A stretch of 64,000 bases of DNA from Thraustochytrium sp. TN22 (taxonomy: Eukaryota; Sar; Bigyra; Thraustochytrida; Thraustochytriidae): contig JABLUY010000123.1 of the NCBI GenBank assembly GCA_013306675.1, positions 43,324 to 107,323 on the forward strand, given 5' to 3'. Below the pieces are notes generated by a model. The model did not search any database. It saw nothing but the letters and a program-made list of their open reading frames with translations, and was not told the origin of the DNA. The position numbers were made by a program, and so were the translations under genes. Positions 11,445 through 20,783 of this stretch are shown piece by piece. The stretch's first letter is position 1; every line of letters begins with the position of its first letter.

Positions 11445-12584
11445 TCATGACATAAAACGACCCGTGACCTCGTCGGCCTTGGCCTTGAGGCCAAGCCCGG
11501 CCGTGGCCAGCCCATTGGCTTTCTCCTCCAGCCCGTGCGCGTCCATCCCCTGGACACGCTCCTTGACGGCCTCCACGCCCTTCTCGACCACGTCTTCACC
11601 TTGAAGAACCACATTCGTGACGCTGCGGGCCGCGGAGGCGGTGGATGGGCTAACCTTCTCCAGGAAGTACATGAGCCACAGATAAACGCACGCGTATCTC
11701 CACACGCTCCCCGGACCGTTGTCAAGGAAGCGCTGGAGGTGAGCGACCACCTTCTCGTGCCAGACGAAGCAGACCAAAAACGTGCATAGCGACTGGTTGA
11801 AGAGCTCCACAACCTCGATCGTCGAGATTTGCTCCTGCACGTACTCGGATGCCATGCCGGCGAGGTCAACACCCTCCTCGTCCTCCGCCTCCTCGTCCTC
11901 CGCCTCGTTCCCGTCGCAGCCCACCGCGGCGGCCGGGCACTCCTCCATCTCGGGCGGGTTGCCGTCTTCGTCGGCCGTCAGCACATCGGCGCCGCACATG
12001 CAGAACACCTCCTCCGGCTCTTGCTCAGCAGCGGCGCATCCGAGCTCGCACGTCGCCGGGCATGCTGCGCGCATGAAGGCCGCAAAGGACACGCAGGCGC
12101 CCTGCAGCGAAGCCGAGGTACAGTCCTGCCCGGGGACGGCAGCGACCTGTGCGACCCAGTCGTCGTGGTCCTCGCAGGCGTCTGGACACGCGGCCGACGC
12201 GCACGACAGTGGGCAAAGCATCTCCGCCAGCTCACCGAGCGCACAGCCGCCAGCGAGGGCAACTTCCTCGCACGTGGTGCCCACGGCCAGCAATAGAGGG
12301 TGCTGCGCCAGCTCGGTGGCGTTCACGTCCGCGCACTCGTCCTCCGAGGCCACCTGCGCGCACAGCCCGCACGAGGCGTTGCAGGCCTCCATAAGAAAGG
12401 CCGGCGCCAGCACGCCGCACAATCCGGCGTCCACCACCTCCTGGCACGTCTGCACCACGAGCTGCGCATCCAGCAGCGCTGTGCCATTGCTGTCCGCGCA
12501 TATGTCTGTGTCCTGGCCCGCCAGCGGCTGCGCCGTCAGCATCAAGAGCGACAGCGCAAGGGCTGGCACCGCCTTGACGCGCAT
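11445..12584 (-). CDS. Secretory membrane protein with three ShKT-type domains
   Basis: The 379-residue protein begins with a signal peptide (about residues 1-23) and has three consecutive six-cysteine modules with ShKT spacing (C...C...C...CxxxCxxC). They start at about residues 29, 82 and 135, with endings such as CNASCGLC and CPATCELGC. A Cys-containing acidic linker and a hydrophobic stretch near residues 265-310 (including CTFLVCFVW and YLWLMYFL) follow, then an amphipathic C-terminal tail. ShKT modules are small disulfide domains used in many secreted and surface proteins, often next to enzymes or as binding modules. The architecture suggests a surface protein with an extracellular binding region. 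It lies head to head with a two-ShKT paralogue, 541 bp away. Confidence 0.75.
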   Translation of the reverse strand: MRVKAVPALALSLLMLTAQPLAGQDTDICADSNGTALLDAQLVVQTCQEVVDAGLCGVLAPAFLMEACNASCGLCAQVASEDECADVNATELAQHPLLLAVGTTCEEVALAGGCALGELAEMLCPLSCASAACPDACEDHDDWVAQVAAVPGQDCTSASLQGACVSFAAFMRAACPATCELGCAAAEQEPEEVFCMCGADVLTADEDGNPPEMEECPAAAVGCDGNEAEDEEAEDEEGVDLAGMASEYVQEQISTIEVVELFNQSLCTFLVCFVWHEKVVAHLQRFLDNGPGSVWRYACVYLWLMYFLEKVSPSTASAARSVTNVVLQGEDVVEKGVEAVKERVQGMDAHGLEEKANGLATAGLGLKAKADEVTGRFMS

Positions 12585-13126
12585 TGTGGCGGAGATGGGA
12601 GGTGTCTGCCTGCCTGCCTGTCTGCCTGCGCTGCAGGCTGGTGCGTTCCGTAGAAGCGACCCGCGACCGCCTGTCCTGACTCACCGAGACGCCGTCGCTT
12701 CGAGTCAGTAGTGGCAGCACGGTCACGTCACGGTCGTCCTGGTATGGTACAACAGTTACTTCTTTCCTTCCAGATTTGCTGATGCAAGTTATGCGCTGGT
12801 TCGCGTTTTCGTTCCGAGTCCTGTCGCGCCATGTCGCCAAAAACGCGCAGCGGCCGCGGCGGCCGGCAGCGGCGGTGGTCGCTAGAGAAAAGGGAGCGTA
12901 GCACAGCAGCACGAGCGGCCACGGCGCGCCGCCCGCTCCCGCGGCCGCGCGCGGCCCTCCCTGATTCACATGAAACGGTCTTGGGGCAGGAACCGAGCGG
13001 CGCGTCCCCGGGCACTTCACGACAAGAACTCCGGACAACAACTCCACGCAACTCGGCCTTGGGGGCAAATCCTGTGCAAGCTGGCTGCCGGCACCGCGCC
13101 CGCGCTGCGCAGCCGGCGGGGCGCGC
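12585..13126. other. Divergent promoter between the two ShKT-domain genes
   Basis: This 542-bp region separates two start codons facing away from each other. A TGCC tetranucleotide run lies near 12607-12630, just upstream of the minus-strand start. The centre is partly AT-richer (12740-12810). No gene is seen. Confidence 0.5.
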
Positions 13127-15055
13127 ATGATGCCGCCGCGGCGCTGGCGGCGCTGGCTGGCCCTGGCAGCCTTCTTGGTCGTGGCGACAGCACAGCAAAG
13201 CCGCGCCGAGGTGGACTGCGACCCGGAGGGCGAGGATGACGATGACGGCGGCCTCGAGCTTGCCTTGGCCCTCTTCGACGCCGTCAGCCTGAATGTGACC
13301 TCGTGCGAGGACCTCGCCGGCGTGGGCGGCTGCGAGCTGGTGCGCGAGGACATTTTGGAGCAGATTTGCCCGCGCGCCTGCGGCCTTTGCGCAGCACGGT
13401 GCATGGATGTAAGCGACCACGACAGGTTCGCGGCGCTGCCCTTCTCGGCGTGCTCGAGTGCCCTGGAGCGCGGTCTGTGCGAGCCGTACGCGACCGTCAT
13501 GGAGGTCCTCTGTCCGGTGAGCTGCGAGCTTGGGTGCGGAGCGCCGCAGCAGGACTGCGTCTGCGGAAAGCTTGTGCAACGCGCCTTTCCGGACGACTGC
13601 GAGGTTGCCGGCAACGCGACGGAGACGAACACAACCGAGACGGCGGCGCCCACGGCGGATGATGCCGCGCTCCCGGGGAACGCGACCGCGGCGCCCACAG
13701 CGGCGCCCTCCGCACCACCGACGGCAACGGAGGGCCCGACAAGCGCAGCGAGCCAGCTGGAGCAATCCTGCTCGGACGCCAGCTTTGGTCGCCTCCTCAT
13801 GAGTTGTGCTCAGCTCGCAGTGGCTGTTCGTGTTGCCTACATGCAGCACACCGAAAAGAGAGACGCCGTCACTGGCAAGAGAGGCAACACCGGCAGTGCC
13901 AAGGTCGCACCTAGCGACCCAGACCCGCCGCCCCCGGGGCCGCCGCCGTCCCCTCGTCCACCGTCAAGTTTCGTGGTTTCGCCGGACCCCGACGCAGAGG
14001 CGACGGCGGCGCCCAGCGAAAAGGCCGCGGAGCCGGTGAAGCCAGAAACCACGGACCAGGCGGCGCAGACCACGTCCTGGCCGCTCATGCACCGATGTAT
14101 CCAGACCGATCCCGAAGAGCCGAAGATTGTCGTGCCCGATGTTCCGGATCCGCCTCCGCAGCCAGACGTGCCCGAGCCCCGCCCAGGCCCGCAGCCGGAG
14201 GTTGTTGAGCCGGACCCGCAGCCAGAGGTGCCGGATCCCGAGCCCAGTCCGAGTCCGGGCCCGCCCAATCCAAATCCAGACCCCGACCCACAGCCCAACC
14301 CGCAACCAGACGGGCCCATTGAAGAGCCGAGTCCGCTGCCAAGTGAGCCCGACGATAACCCAGGTCCGGTGCCAGACCTGGACATCGTTCCTGGTGGCGA
14401 CGAGGAGCTGCCGCCCCAGGAAGAAACGGTGCAGGAGGAGCCGCAGCCCGGGCCGAAGGTTGCCGAGAAGGGGACGCAGGTGGACTTCCAGGACGTTCTG
14501 CTGCCGCCCGAGCCGGAGGCCGAGGTGAAGCGACCGCGCTCCGCGTCGCCGCCCCGCATCGGCGGCGGCCACCGGTACGAGAGCGAGTTTCTGCTTTATT
14601 GGCCCCGCTCGTGGGGCGGACCTGGCGTCAACGTGGATCGTCCGCGACCCTTTAGCGCCGGAAGTGTCGGCCGCGGGGAGGCCGCATCGCCGCTGTCGCC
14701 GAGCGACTTCGGCGAGGCGAGCCCGTTGGAGACACAGCGCACGCAGGACACGCGGCGGCGCGGCCGATCTCGGCGGCGCGGCTCGCGGCGCGCCAGCTCC
14801 GCTGACCCGACGCGGCAGCGCCGCTTACGCAGGCGGCGCTCCAAGTCACCAGGCGCACAGCCCAGCTCGCCGGGGTCGCCGTACGCACCCCAGCTCAAGC
14901 CTCTCCTCGACCGCCGCGGCGTCGGCCTCTACGGCCGTGGCCTCCCCAGCAGACTGGACGAGGTGGCTCTCGGCGGCCCCCGCCCTGCAGGCGCCGGGGT
15001 CAGTGACCAGGACGATATTGCCGCGAGCCCAAGCAGTGAGAACGCCAAGCAGTGA
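13127..15055 (+). CDS. Secretory membrane protein with two ShKT-type domains and a Pro-rich cytosolic tail
   Basis: The 642-residue protein starts with a basic-hydrophobic signal peptide (about residues 1-27, ending near AEVDC). Two six-cysteine ShKT-like modules follow (ending CPRACGLC and CPVSCELGC), then a CVCG element and a Thr/Ala/Pro linker with N-glycosylation sites (NATETNTT). A hydrophobic segment around residues 222-242 is a likely single membrane span. The rest is a long Pro/Asp/Glu tail with PEP repeats, then an Arg/Ser-rich region containing SPPR and RRGRSRRRG elements, probably cytosolic. The CPxSCELGC ending and the following CxC motif are shared with the divergent neighbour, so the two genes look like paralogues that have different tails. 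Confidence 0.75.
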   Translation: MMPPRRWRRWLALAAFLVVATAQQSRAEVDCDPEGEDDDDGGLELALALFDAVSLNVTSCEDLAGVGGCELVREDILEQICPRACGLCAARCMDVSDHDRFAALPFSACSSALERGLCEPYATVMEVLCPVSCELGCGAPQQDCVCGKLVQRAFPDDCEVAGNATETNTTETAAPTADDAALPGNATAAPTAAPSAPPTATEGPTSAASQLEQSCSDASFGRLLMSCAQLAVAVRVAYMQHTEKRDAVTGKRGNTGSAKVAPSDPDPPPPGPPPSPRPPSSFVVSPDPDAEATAAPSEKAAEPVKPETTDQAAQTTSWPLMHRCIQTDPEEPKIVVPDVPDPPPQPDVPEPRPGPQPEVVEPDPQPEVPDPEPSPSPGPPNPNPDPDPQPNPQPDGPIEEPSPLPSEPDDNPGPVPDLDIVPGGDEELPPQEETVQEEPQPGPKVAEKGTQVDFQDVLLPPEPEAEVKRPRSASPPRIGGGHRYESEFLLYWPRSWGGPGVNVDRPRPFSAGSVGRGEAASPLSPSDFGEASPLETQRTQDTRRRGRSRRRGSRRASSADPTRQRRLRRRRSKSPGAQPSSPGSPYAPQLKPLLDRRGVGLYGRGLPSRLDEVALGGPRPAGAGVSDQDDIAASPSSENAKQ

Positions 15056-15705
15056 GTCGAGGGTGGCGAGACGTGTACCTGGCAGTGCCAATGCACGGAA
15101 AGCACGTTGCGAGTGTCGCCAAGCGCGGCAAACACACTGCAAGTCTCGCCAAGCGGCGAGCACGCGCCGAGTTGACACAATGCACAATTTGTCGCCGTTT
15201 CCCCCCTCTCATGCCAAGGGGTTGCTTGCTGTGCCGGCACGCATGCAACCGTTCACTCATGCGAACGCGGATGTCAGTGTCAATGCGGCACGCTGCACTT
15301 GGTGCAGCGGGTCTGCAGAGCGCTCGGACGGAGCAAAATCAAGCGAGTCTCGCCAAGCACGTTGCAAGTCTCGACAAGCGACGGACACGCGGCGAGTCTC
15401 ACTCTATACTGTGCGCTAACGTAGTATCTGCATGGTGCCCGCTTTGCCGCCCGTGACCCACTGACCGGCCCTCCGTTTCTGCATTAGCGAGGTTTTTCCC
15501 CTGACGCCACGGGCGAGCGGGGACTTGCTTGCTGGCTGTGCCCCTCACCGCACGCATGCAACCGTTGACTCATGCGGATGTGGATGATGTCACAGTCAAT
15601 GCGGCCGCGGCGCTCTGCGCTCGGGGCAGTGGGTCTGCAGAGCGCTCGCACGGAGCTGGGCGCGCGAGCCCGCGATCACGCGCCGCTGCGCTCGGCTCGC
15701 TCGCC
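15056..15705. repeat. Intergenic region with a diverged direct repeat of about 130 bp
   Basis: A segment at about 15221-15345 and another at about 15520-15655 share the order TTGCTTGCTG, ACGCATGCAACCGTT, ACTCATGCG, GTCAATGCGGC and GGGTCTGCAGAGCGCTCG. They are diverged direct repeats with small indels, about 300 bp apart. Short repeats of the type AAGTCTCGCCAAGC also occur at 15110-15150 and 15340-15390. The region leads into the E1-like gene and no other gene is supported. Confidence 0.55.
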
Positions 15706-16974
15706 ATGGCGCCGCGCGCGCTGGGCGTGGTGGGGCCCGGGGCCGGCGGGGAGGACGGGCCGGCGGCCGAAGAAGAAGGCCTGCTGGAGGAGGTGCTGGG
15801 CGCGCTGCGGCGCGAGCTACCGGCGGACGTGGAGGTGCGCTGGCTGCGCGTCGACGAGGTGGACGCCGAGGGCCGCGCGCTGGTCGGCCTGGCTGGCCTG
15901 CTCATGGTGCAGTTGGCGCGGCACGAGCTGCTGCGGCTGGACGAGATGGCGCGCGCGCTGGGCATTCCGCTCATCGTCGCGGGCAACGTGCACGGCTTTG
16001 CGCTGCGCGTGCTCGTGGACGCGGGCGCGAGCACGGAGCCCTCGGCGGGCGCGGCCAAGCCGAAGAAGGCCATTCGCGTGCAGCCGGGCTCGGCGCGTAC
16101 GATCAAGCGCCTGCGCAAGTCGGGCGTCGTGGAGCTGCACGACGACCAGCCCATGGACCACCTCGAGGTCGGGCAGCGCGTGGTGTTCTCGGCGCTGCGA
16201 AGGCAGCCCAAGGCCGGCGAGGCGACCGGCAGCTCGGCCGACCTTGAAGATGCAGGCGCCTTTGCGATCGTGCAGGTGCGCCCTGCGCGCTTCGAGGTGG
16301 TCGTGGACCGGCGCGACGTCTCGTTTGAGCGCCTTGTGCCGGACACGGGCGTGATGGAGCTCGTGCAGGGAAATGCGCGCGTCGAGGAGACCAAGGCTGA
16401 GGAGTCCAGAGCAGGAGCCGCCTTCCGGCCGCTGCGTGAGGTCATGGTGTGGCCGCACCGCACCGCGGAGCGCGCCAGCGTCTGGCCCGCGGCAACGACA
16501 CAAGACGCGTCCGAGTGGCAAGCACACGCCTTCTTCCAAGGGCTTGCTGCCTTCGAGCAGCAGCGCGGCTACCTGCCGGGCTCGGACCCGAGCTCGGCCG
16601 GGGCTGTCGGCGTGCTCGCGCAACGCTTCCTGGACGACAACAAGCTGGTGCCCGGGACGTCCGCGAGCGCGCCGGCGCAGGTCGACGCTGCGCTCTGCGC
16701 ATTTTTGGCGCGACACGCGGCCATGGAGCACCCGGTGCTGGTGCGCGCGCTGCGGCGATTCCTCGTGGACTTGGTGCGCGTCTCGCTGGCGTCCGGTGGC
16801 GCTCCTACATGCGCGGGCTTTGCGCCGGGCTGCCAGCAGCTGCTGCAGGTCTTCCCGTTGCATGAGGTCCTCGGCGAAGACAAGACCTTGGACGCGGACG
16901 ATCCCGAGGTCGACGCGCTGCTCTCCGTGCGGCTTCCCGACTGCAACCGCGCGGCCGTCGCCATTGAACTCTAA
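15706..16974 (+). CDS. Orphan ubiquitin-activating-enzyme (E1)-like fragment: partial inactive adenylation domain, FCCH and four-helix bundle
   Basis: The 422-residue protein follows the order of the N-terminal half of UBA1. It has a C-terminal piece of the Rossmann-like inactive adenylation domain (GIPLIVAGNVHGF, compare GIKLVVADTRGLFGQ), then an FCCH-like beta region (GVVELHDDQPMDHLEVGQRV, compare GVVTCLDEARHGFESGDF), then FAIVQVRPARFEVVV. A four-helix-like region with FFQGLAAFEQQRGYLP (compare GFQALHQFCAQHGRPP) follows, and a final segment matches the region around FIGGLAAQEVMK. The first roughly 100 residues of E1 (including the glycine-rich loop region), the active adenylation domain, the catalytic-cysteine domain and the ubiquitin-fold domain are all missing. 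It therefore should not activate ubiquitin by itself. It may be a scaffold or partner of another E1, or a decaying gene, although the open frame is intact. Assignment is by motif order, not by alignment. Confidence 0.6.
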   Translation: MAPRALGVVGPGAGGEDGPAAEEEGLLEEVLGALRRELPADVEVRWLRVDEVDAEGRALVGLAGLLMVQLARHELLRLDEMARALGIPLIVAGNVHGFALRVLVDAGASTEPSAGAAKPKKAIRVQPGSARTIKRLRKSGVVELHDDQPMDHLEVGQRVVFSALRRQPKAGEATGSSADLEDAGAFAIVQVRPARFEVVVDRRDVSFERLVPDTGVMELVQGNARVEETKAEESRAGAAFRPLREVMVWPHRTAERASVWPAATTQDASEWQAHAFFQGLAAFEQQRGYLPGSDPSSAGAVGVLAQRFLDDNKLVPGTSASAPAQVDAALCAFLARHAAMEHPVLVRALRRFLVDLVRVSLASGGAPTCAGFAPGCQQLLQVFPLHEVLGEDKTLDADDPEVDALLSVRLPDCNRAAVAIEL

Positions 16975-18261
16975 AAAAACAAGAAGAAGAGGAAGACCTC
17001 ACGCCCTCCAACTTGAGAGGCTGCGGCCACGTGCAAGCGCAGGTGTCGGTCCCTGCGCTCTGCGCCGCCCTTCATCCTCCCTGCGCTCTGCGCCGCTCTC
17101 CGCCTCGCCAGCCTGGCATTGCACCTCCGTACCTTCTCGCGCCCCTGGCTTCCTCGCTGCGCATTCGATGAACGCGAGCCTGCGCGTCTGCTTGCCCGGC
17201 AGGCTGACGATGATGCGGCCCTGCGCTTCGCCCCTCGCTCAGGCTGGCTGTCTTTGTCTCGCGCCCGCCGTCCTCGCTGCGGCGCTCGCACTTGCGACTT
17301 GTCTCGCAAGCTCGCTCGCTGTACACTCGCTGTGCTTTCCCTTCTTCCCTCACTGATCTCCCAGGTCCTCCGGCGCGCTTGCTTCCCGCTTTCCCCTCCT
17401 CCTCCTCCTCCTCCTGCTGCTGCTGCTCCTTCTCCCCGTCCCGCTCGTCCCTGCTCCGCTCGTCCTGCAGGTCCCTCTCCCCGTGGACGTGCTCCACGTG
17501 CGCGTTCTCCAGCTCGTCCCTGTCGTCCAGCTCGCCGGGGCGGTGCTGGCAGCGCGGCGCGGCGGCGCCCGCCTGCGGCCGCGTCCCGCGCGTTCCAAGC
17601 CGGCGCCTGCCTGCCTGCCTGCCTGCCTGTCTGCCCGCCTGCCTGCCTGCCTGCCGGCGCGCCCGCCGCCGCGGCGCCGCTCCCGGGCTCGTACGCCGCC
17701 AACTCGTCGGCGCTCTTGGCGGCGCTCTTGCGCGCGTGGTCCGCCGCGACCAGGCGCCGCCTCTGCCCCCTGTGCGGCGCGCGTTTCCCCGGCGCGGCGC
17801 CCCCTGCGCCACTGCGCGCGGGCGCCCCCTCGGCGCTTCCCCGCCGCGCGCGCCGCGCCCCCTCGGGGGGACCTCTCCCACTTCGCCAGCGCCGGCGCCG
17901 GGGGGCGCGGATCCGCCGCCACTGCCCCTCGGGCGCTCCTGCGCAGCTGCGGAAAACAATTCGCCGGGAGGGGCCGGCGCCAGTGGCGGCGGCAGGGGAG
18001 CGGCCCAAATCTGGCTGACTCGGGCCCTCGAAGCGAGCAAGCAGGCAGAGCAGGGCCTTCTTTCACGATCCACCGCCGCGTTCCGGCGCCCGCCCCCCCG
18101 CTCGCCCGCGCTGCCGGCCGCGCTCGCCTCGCCTCGCCTCGCCTCGCCTGGCCGGCCTCGGCCTGGCTCGCCGCGCCGCCGCGCGCCGCTCCGCCGCGCC
18201 GCGGCGCCGCCTGGGTCCGCCGTCGTTGGCGGGCGTGTCGAATTCGTTTTCAAAAATACAA

Positions 18262-18325
18262 GCAAGCAAGCAAGCAAGCACGCAAGCAGGCAGGCAGGCA
18301 GGCAGGCAGGCACACAGGCAGGCAA
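18262..18325. repeat. GCAA/GCAG tetranucleotide tract
   Basis: About five to six GCAA units pass directly into six or more GCAG units. Related GCAG, GCAA, GCTT or TGCC runs occur in many intergenic regions of this window. Confidence 0.8.
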
Positions 18326-18429
18326 CGAGCGAGCGAGGAGACCCGCCGAGAGCACGGGCGCGGCGCCCGAGGCCGCGCCGCGCGTGCGGTGCTGGGCGGG
18401 CAGCGGAGGCCGCGCCTGGGCCCGGCGAG

Positions 18430-18639
18430 ATGGGTGGGTCGCCGGAGTGGGACGACGGCGCGTGTGCACAGCAGGTGCAAGTTGACGTTGAAGGGCTCGC
18501 TGCATCACTGGCACTGGAGGGCATGCCGCACGGACAGCAGAGCTCGGACTCAGCTGCGAGGCAGGAGCGCACCTCGGAGGACTGGCGCGCTGCGCTGGCG
18601 CGCGCTGGAGTCAGGAGAGTTCACGGATGGCTTGGCTAA
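18430..18639 (+). CDS. Possible small protein of 69 residues
   Basis: An ATG-initiated ORF encodes an acidic-to-amphipathic peptide beginning MGGSPEWDDGACAQ, with mixed composition unlike the Arg/Pro low complexity around it. There is no recognisable domain. It may be a small gene, an exon or chance; the confidence is low. Confidence 0.2.
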   Translation: MGGSPEWDDGACAQQVQVDVEGLAASLALEGMPHGQQSSDSAARQERTSEDWRAALARAGVRRVHGWLG

Positions 18640-18698
18640 GTCTACTCTAGCGAAGGGTACAGGGTGCAGGGCAGCAGCGACGAGTCGCGAGGCGACGG

Positions 18699-20783
18699 TC
18701 AAGGAGAGATGAAGGCCGAGGCCAAGGCGAAGACCACGAGCGAAAAGGTGGAGTGAAAAGACCTGGAGGAGGAGTTCGGAGACTCCTCGCGGCCCGGCAG
18801 GGTCGTGGAGTTGGACGCGGGCGTGGGCACGGCAGTGGGACGGGGCGTGGGTGCCGTGGGCTGCGTCGGGGCCGTCGTCGCGGTGCGCCACGAGGACGTC
18901 GGCTCGGGCGTGGGCGCCGTCGACGTTGGCTCCTCCGTGGCGACCTCCTCCGACAGCGCGGCCGTGGGCGCAGGGGTGGGCTCCTTGGACCGGGCACGCG
19001 TAGGCACCGTCGTTGGCACCGTCGTTGGCGCGGTCGAGGGCAGCGGCGTCGGCAACCGGGTGGTGGGCTGCGCCGTGGGCGCCGTGGGCGCGCGCGTGGG
19101 CGCGAAGCTGTAGCCCGCGGGCAGCCCCGGGTCGTCCGCGGCTGGCACGATGCGGTGCGCAATGACGAGGTTGGCAGCTTGCAGGAGCAGGGCGTCGGTG
19201 GCGACGTCGTCGTACTCATCGGTGATGAGGTGCACCTGCGGCGTGTAGGAGCTAGTGAGCAGGTCGGAGAGGGTCAGGTTGCGGTCAACCTTGAGGAAAC
19301 CGGCCTTCTCCTCAGTCATGCTCAGCTCGAGGTCGGACCGCGCCGTCCACTCGACGCGGTACTGCAGCGAGCTGCCGAAGTTGACCGAGACGTCGCAGTC
19401 CGTGTGGTCGCCCAGGACGCCGTCGTCCTGCCAGCAGATCTCATGGTACACGTACTCGTGCAGCGAGGTGACGTTGCCGGCGTCTGCGCCGCCACTCAGG
19501 AGCACCGAGGCGAAGGAGACCCCGTTGATCTGCTCGGGCCAGGACGCGCGGTCAAGGCCGGTCAGCTCGAGGAGCGTGGGCGCCAGATCCGAGATCTGCA
19601 GTGCGTGGTTTGCGAGTTTCGACCCGGAAATGACGCCAGGCCAGCGGAAGAGGTTCGGCACGCGCAGCGAGCCCTCGAAGAGCTGTCGCTTGTAGCCACG
19701 GAAAGGGCCATTCGCATTCATCGGCTCGTCCAGGATGAGCGGCCACTCCGACTCGTCCTCGGCGATGTTGACGGCCGGGCCGTTGTCGCTGAGCACGATG
19801 AAGAGCGTGTCGTTGGCCACGCCGGACGCCTCGAGCTGGGCCGCCAGCTCCGAAACGTGGCGGTCGAAGTGGTTCGTCACGGCCGAGCCCAGTGCCGACA
19901 TGCTGTCCAGGTAGCCGTCGAAGATGTCGCCGTCGGCGTTGGCGCTGTAGTCCGTGCACGTCGTGCAGTTGCTCGGCCCGCTGTAGGAGGGAATCGGCAT
20001 GATGTTGGCGGACTGGCCCGACATGCCGCCGCCATCGTGCGGGATCTGGCTCGCGTAAAAGAGAAAGAAGGGCCGCTCCTCGCTTGCGTCCGCCGCCGCG
20101 GACGCGAGCCACTTGAGGGCCTGCGTGTGCAGCACGTCCGGCACGTAGTCGCACGTGCGCTCCGTCTGGAGGTTACAAATCTCCATCTCGAGCTTGGCGC
20201 TTGTGACGCCGTCGTTATTTGGTGTGTACGATGTCGGGTAAGTGGCCTCGGTGCCGTCGTCCTCGTACAAGTACTCGGCAAAGTACCGGTGTGCCGACTT
20301 GTGCGACTGCTTGCCTAGAAAGTAGTCGAAGCCGCAGTCCGCGGGCCGGTCCTGGAAGCCCCACTTACCGAAGCCCGCCGTTCGGTAACCCAGCTTCTGC
20401 AGGACCTCCGCGAAAACGACCTCGTTGTTGTCCTTGAGGTAGTTGTCTACCCCTCCGCCCTCGTTTCCGCGGATGCGCGACCACTTGGACCCTATGTTGA
20501 TGCCGGTCAGCATCGCGTACCGCGACGGCCCGCACACGGAGGAGTCCGCGTAGAATCGCTTGAATGCCAGGCTATCGCTCGAAAGTTTGTTCACGTTTGG
20601 CGTCCGCACGGGCGCCCCTGAGTCCGGGTCGTACTCGTCCAGTGCGCGGCTCTGCACGGTGTCCAGCTGGCCGATGCCCATGTCGTCGGCGAGCACCAGC
20701 ACAATGTTGGGTCGGCTTGTGCGCGCCGCTGCGGGCGTGGGCGCCAGCGTCACGGCGGCTGCCACCAGCGCCAGCGCGGTCAT
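18699..20783 (-). CDS. Secreted sulfatase, probably GPI-anchored
   Basis: The chosen ATG gives 694 residues with a signal peptide (about residues 1-20), followed by PNIVLVLADDMG with the metal-binding Asp pair (33-34). The sulfatase signature CGPSR begins at Cys84, matching the CxPSR motif in which Cys becomes formylglycine. GYRTAGFGKWG and LSDNGPAV supply further active-site elements of the family; GKWG replaces the usual GKWH. After the catalytic domain comes a Thr/Pro/Ala-rich stalk of about 110 residues, then a small-residue patch and a hydrophobic C-terminus (SLVVFALASAFISP) with no basic tail, as in GPI-anchor signals. It probably hydrolyses sulfate esters of glycans at the cell surface; the substrate is unknown. 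The frame stays open upstream of the chosen ATG, but that part looks non-coding. Confidence 0.85.
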   Translation of the reverse strand: MTALALVAAAVTLAPTPAAARTSRPNIVLVLADDMGIGQLDTVQSRALDEYDPDSGAPVRTPNVNKLSSDSLAFKRFYADSSVCGPSRYAMLTGINIGSKWSRIRGNEGGGVDNYLKDNNEVVFAEVLQKLGYRTAGFGKWGFQDRPADCGFDYFLGKQSHKSAHRYFAEYLYEDDGTEATYPTSYTPNNDGVTSAKLEMEICNLQTERTCDYVPDVLHTQALKWLASAAADASEERPFFLFYASQIPHDGGGMSGQSANIMPIPSYSGPSNCTTCTDYSANADGDIFDGYLDSMSALGSAVTNHFDRHVSELAAQLEASGVANDTLFIVLSDNGPAVNIAEDESEWPLILDEPMNANGPFRGYKRQLFEGSLRVPNLFRWPGVISGSKLANHALQISDLAPTLLELTGLDRASWPEQINGVSFASVLLSGGADAGNVTSLHEYVYHEICWQDDGVLGDHTDCDVSVNFGSSLQYRVEWTARSDLELSMTEEKAGFLKVDRNLTLSDLLTSSYTPQVHLITDEYDDVATDALLLQAANLVIAHRIVPAADDPGLPAGYSFAPTRAPTAPTAQPTTRLPTPLPSTAPTTVPTTVPTRARSKEPTPAPTAALSEEVATEEPTSTAPTPEPTSSWRTATTAPTQPTAPTPRPTAVPTPASNSTTLPGREESPNSSSRSFHSTFSLVVFALASAFISP

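Larger units (their letters stand above)
16975..18698. other. Gene-poor region between convergent genes
   Basis: This 1.7-kb stretch is rich in CT/CCT runs (17395-17450), TGCC repeats (17608-17655), CGCCT repeats (18122-18150) and a GCAA/GCAG tetranucleotide tract (18262-18312). Long open frames on both strands are mostly Arg/Ala/Pro low complexity. Apart from a weak 69-codon ORF at 18430-18639 I see no supported gene. Confidence 0.45.

Noticed and set aside
17072-18514. 480-codon minus-strand ORF with a Glu-rich coiled-coil-like segment
   Set aside because: The Glu/Gln run comes from CT-rich repeats and the rest is Arg/Ala/Gly low complexity; no domain.
18753-20318. 521-codon plus-strand frame antisense to the sulfatase
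   Set aside because: Gly/Arg/Val shadow without start context or domain; the sulfatase signature is on the minus strand.
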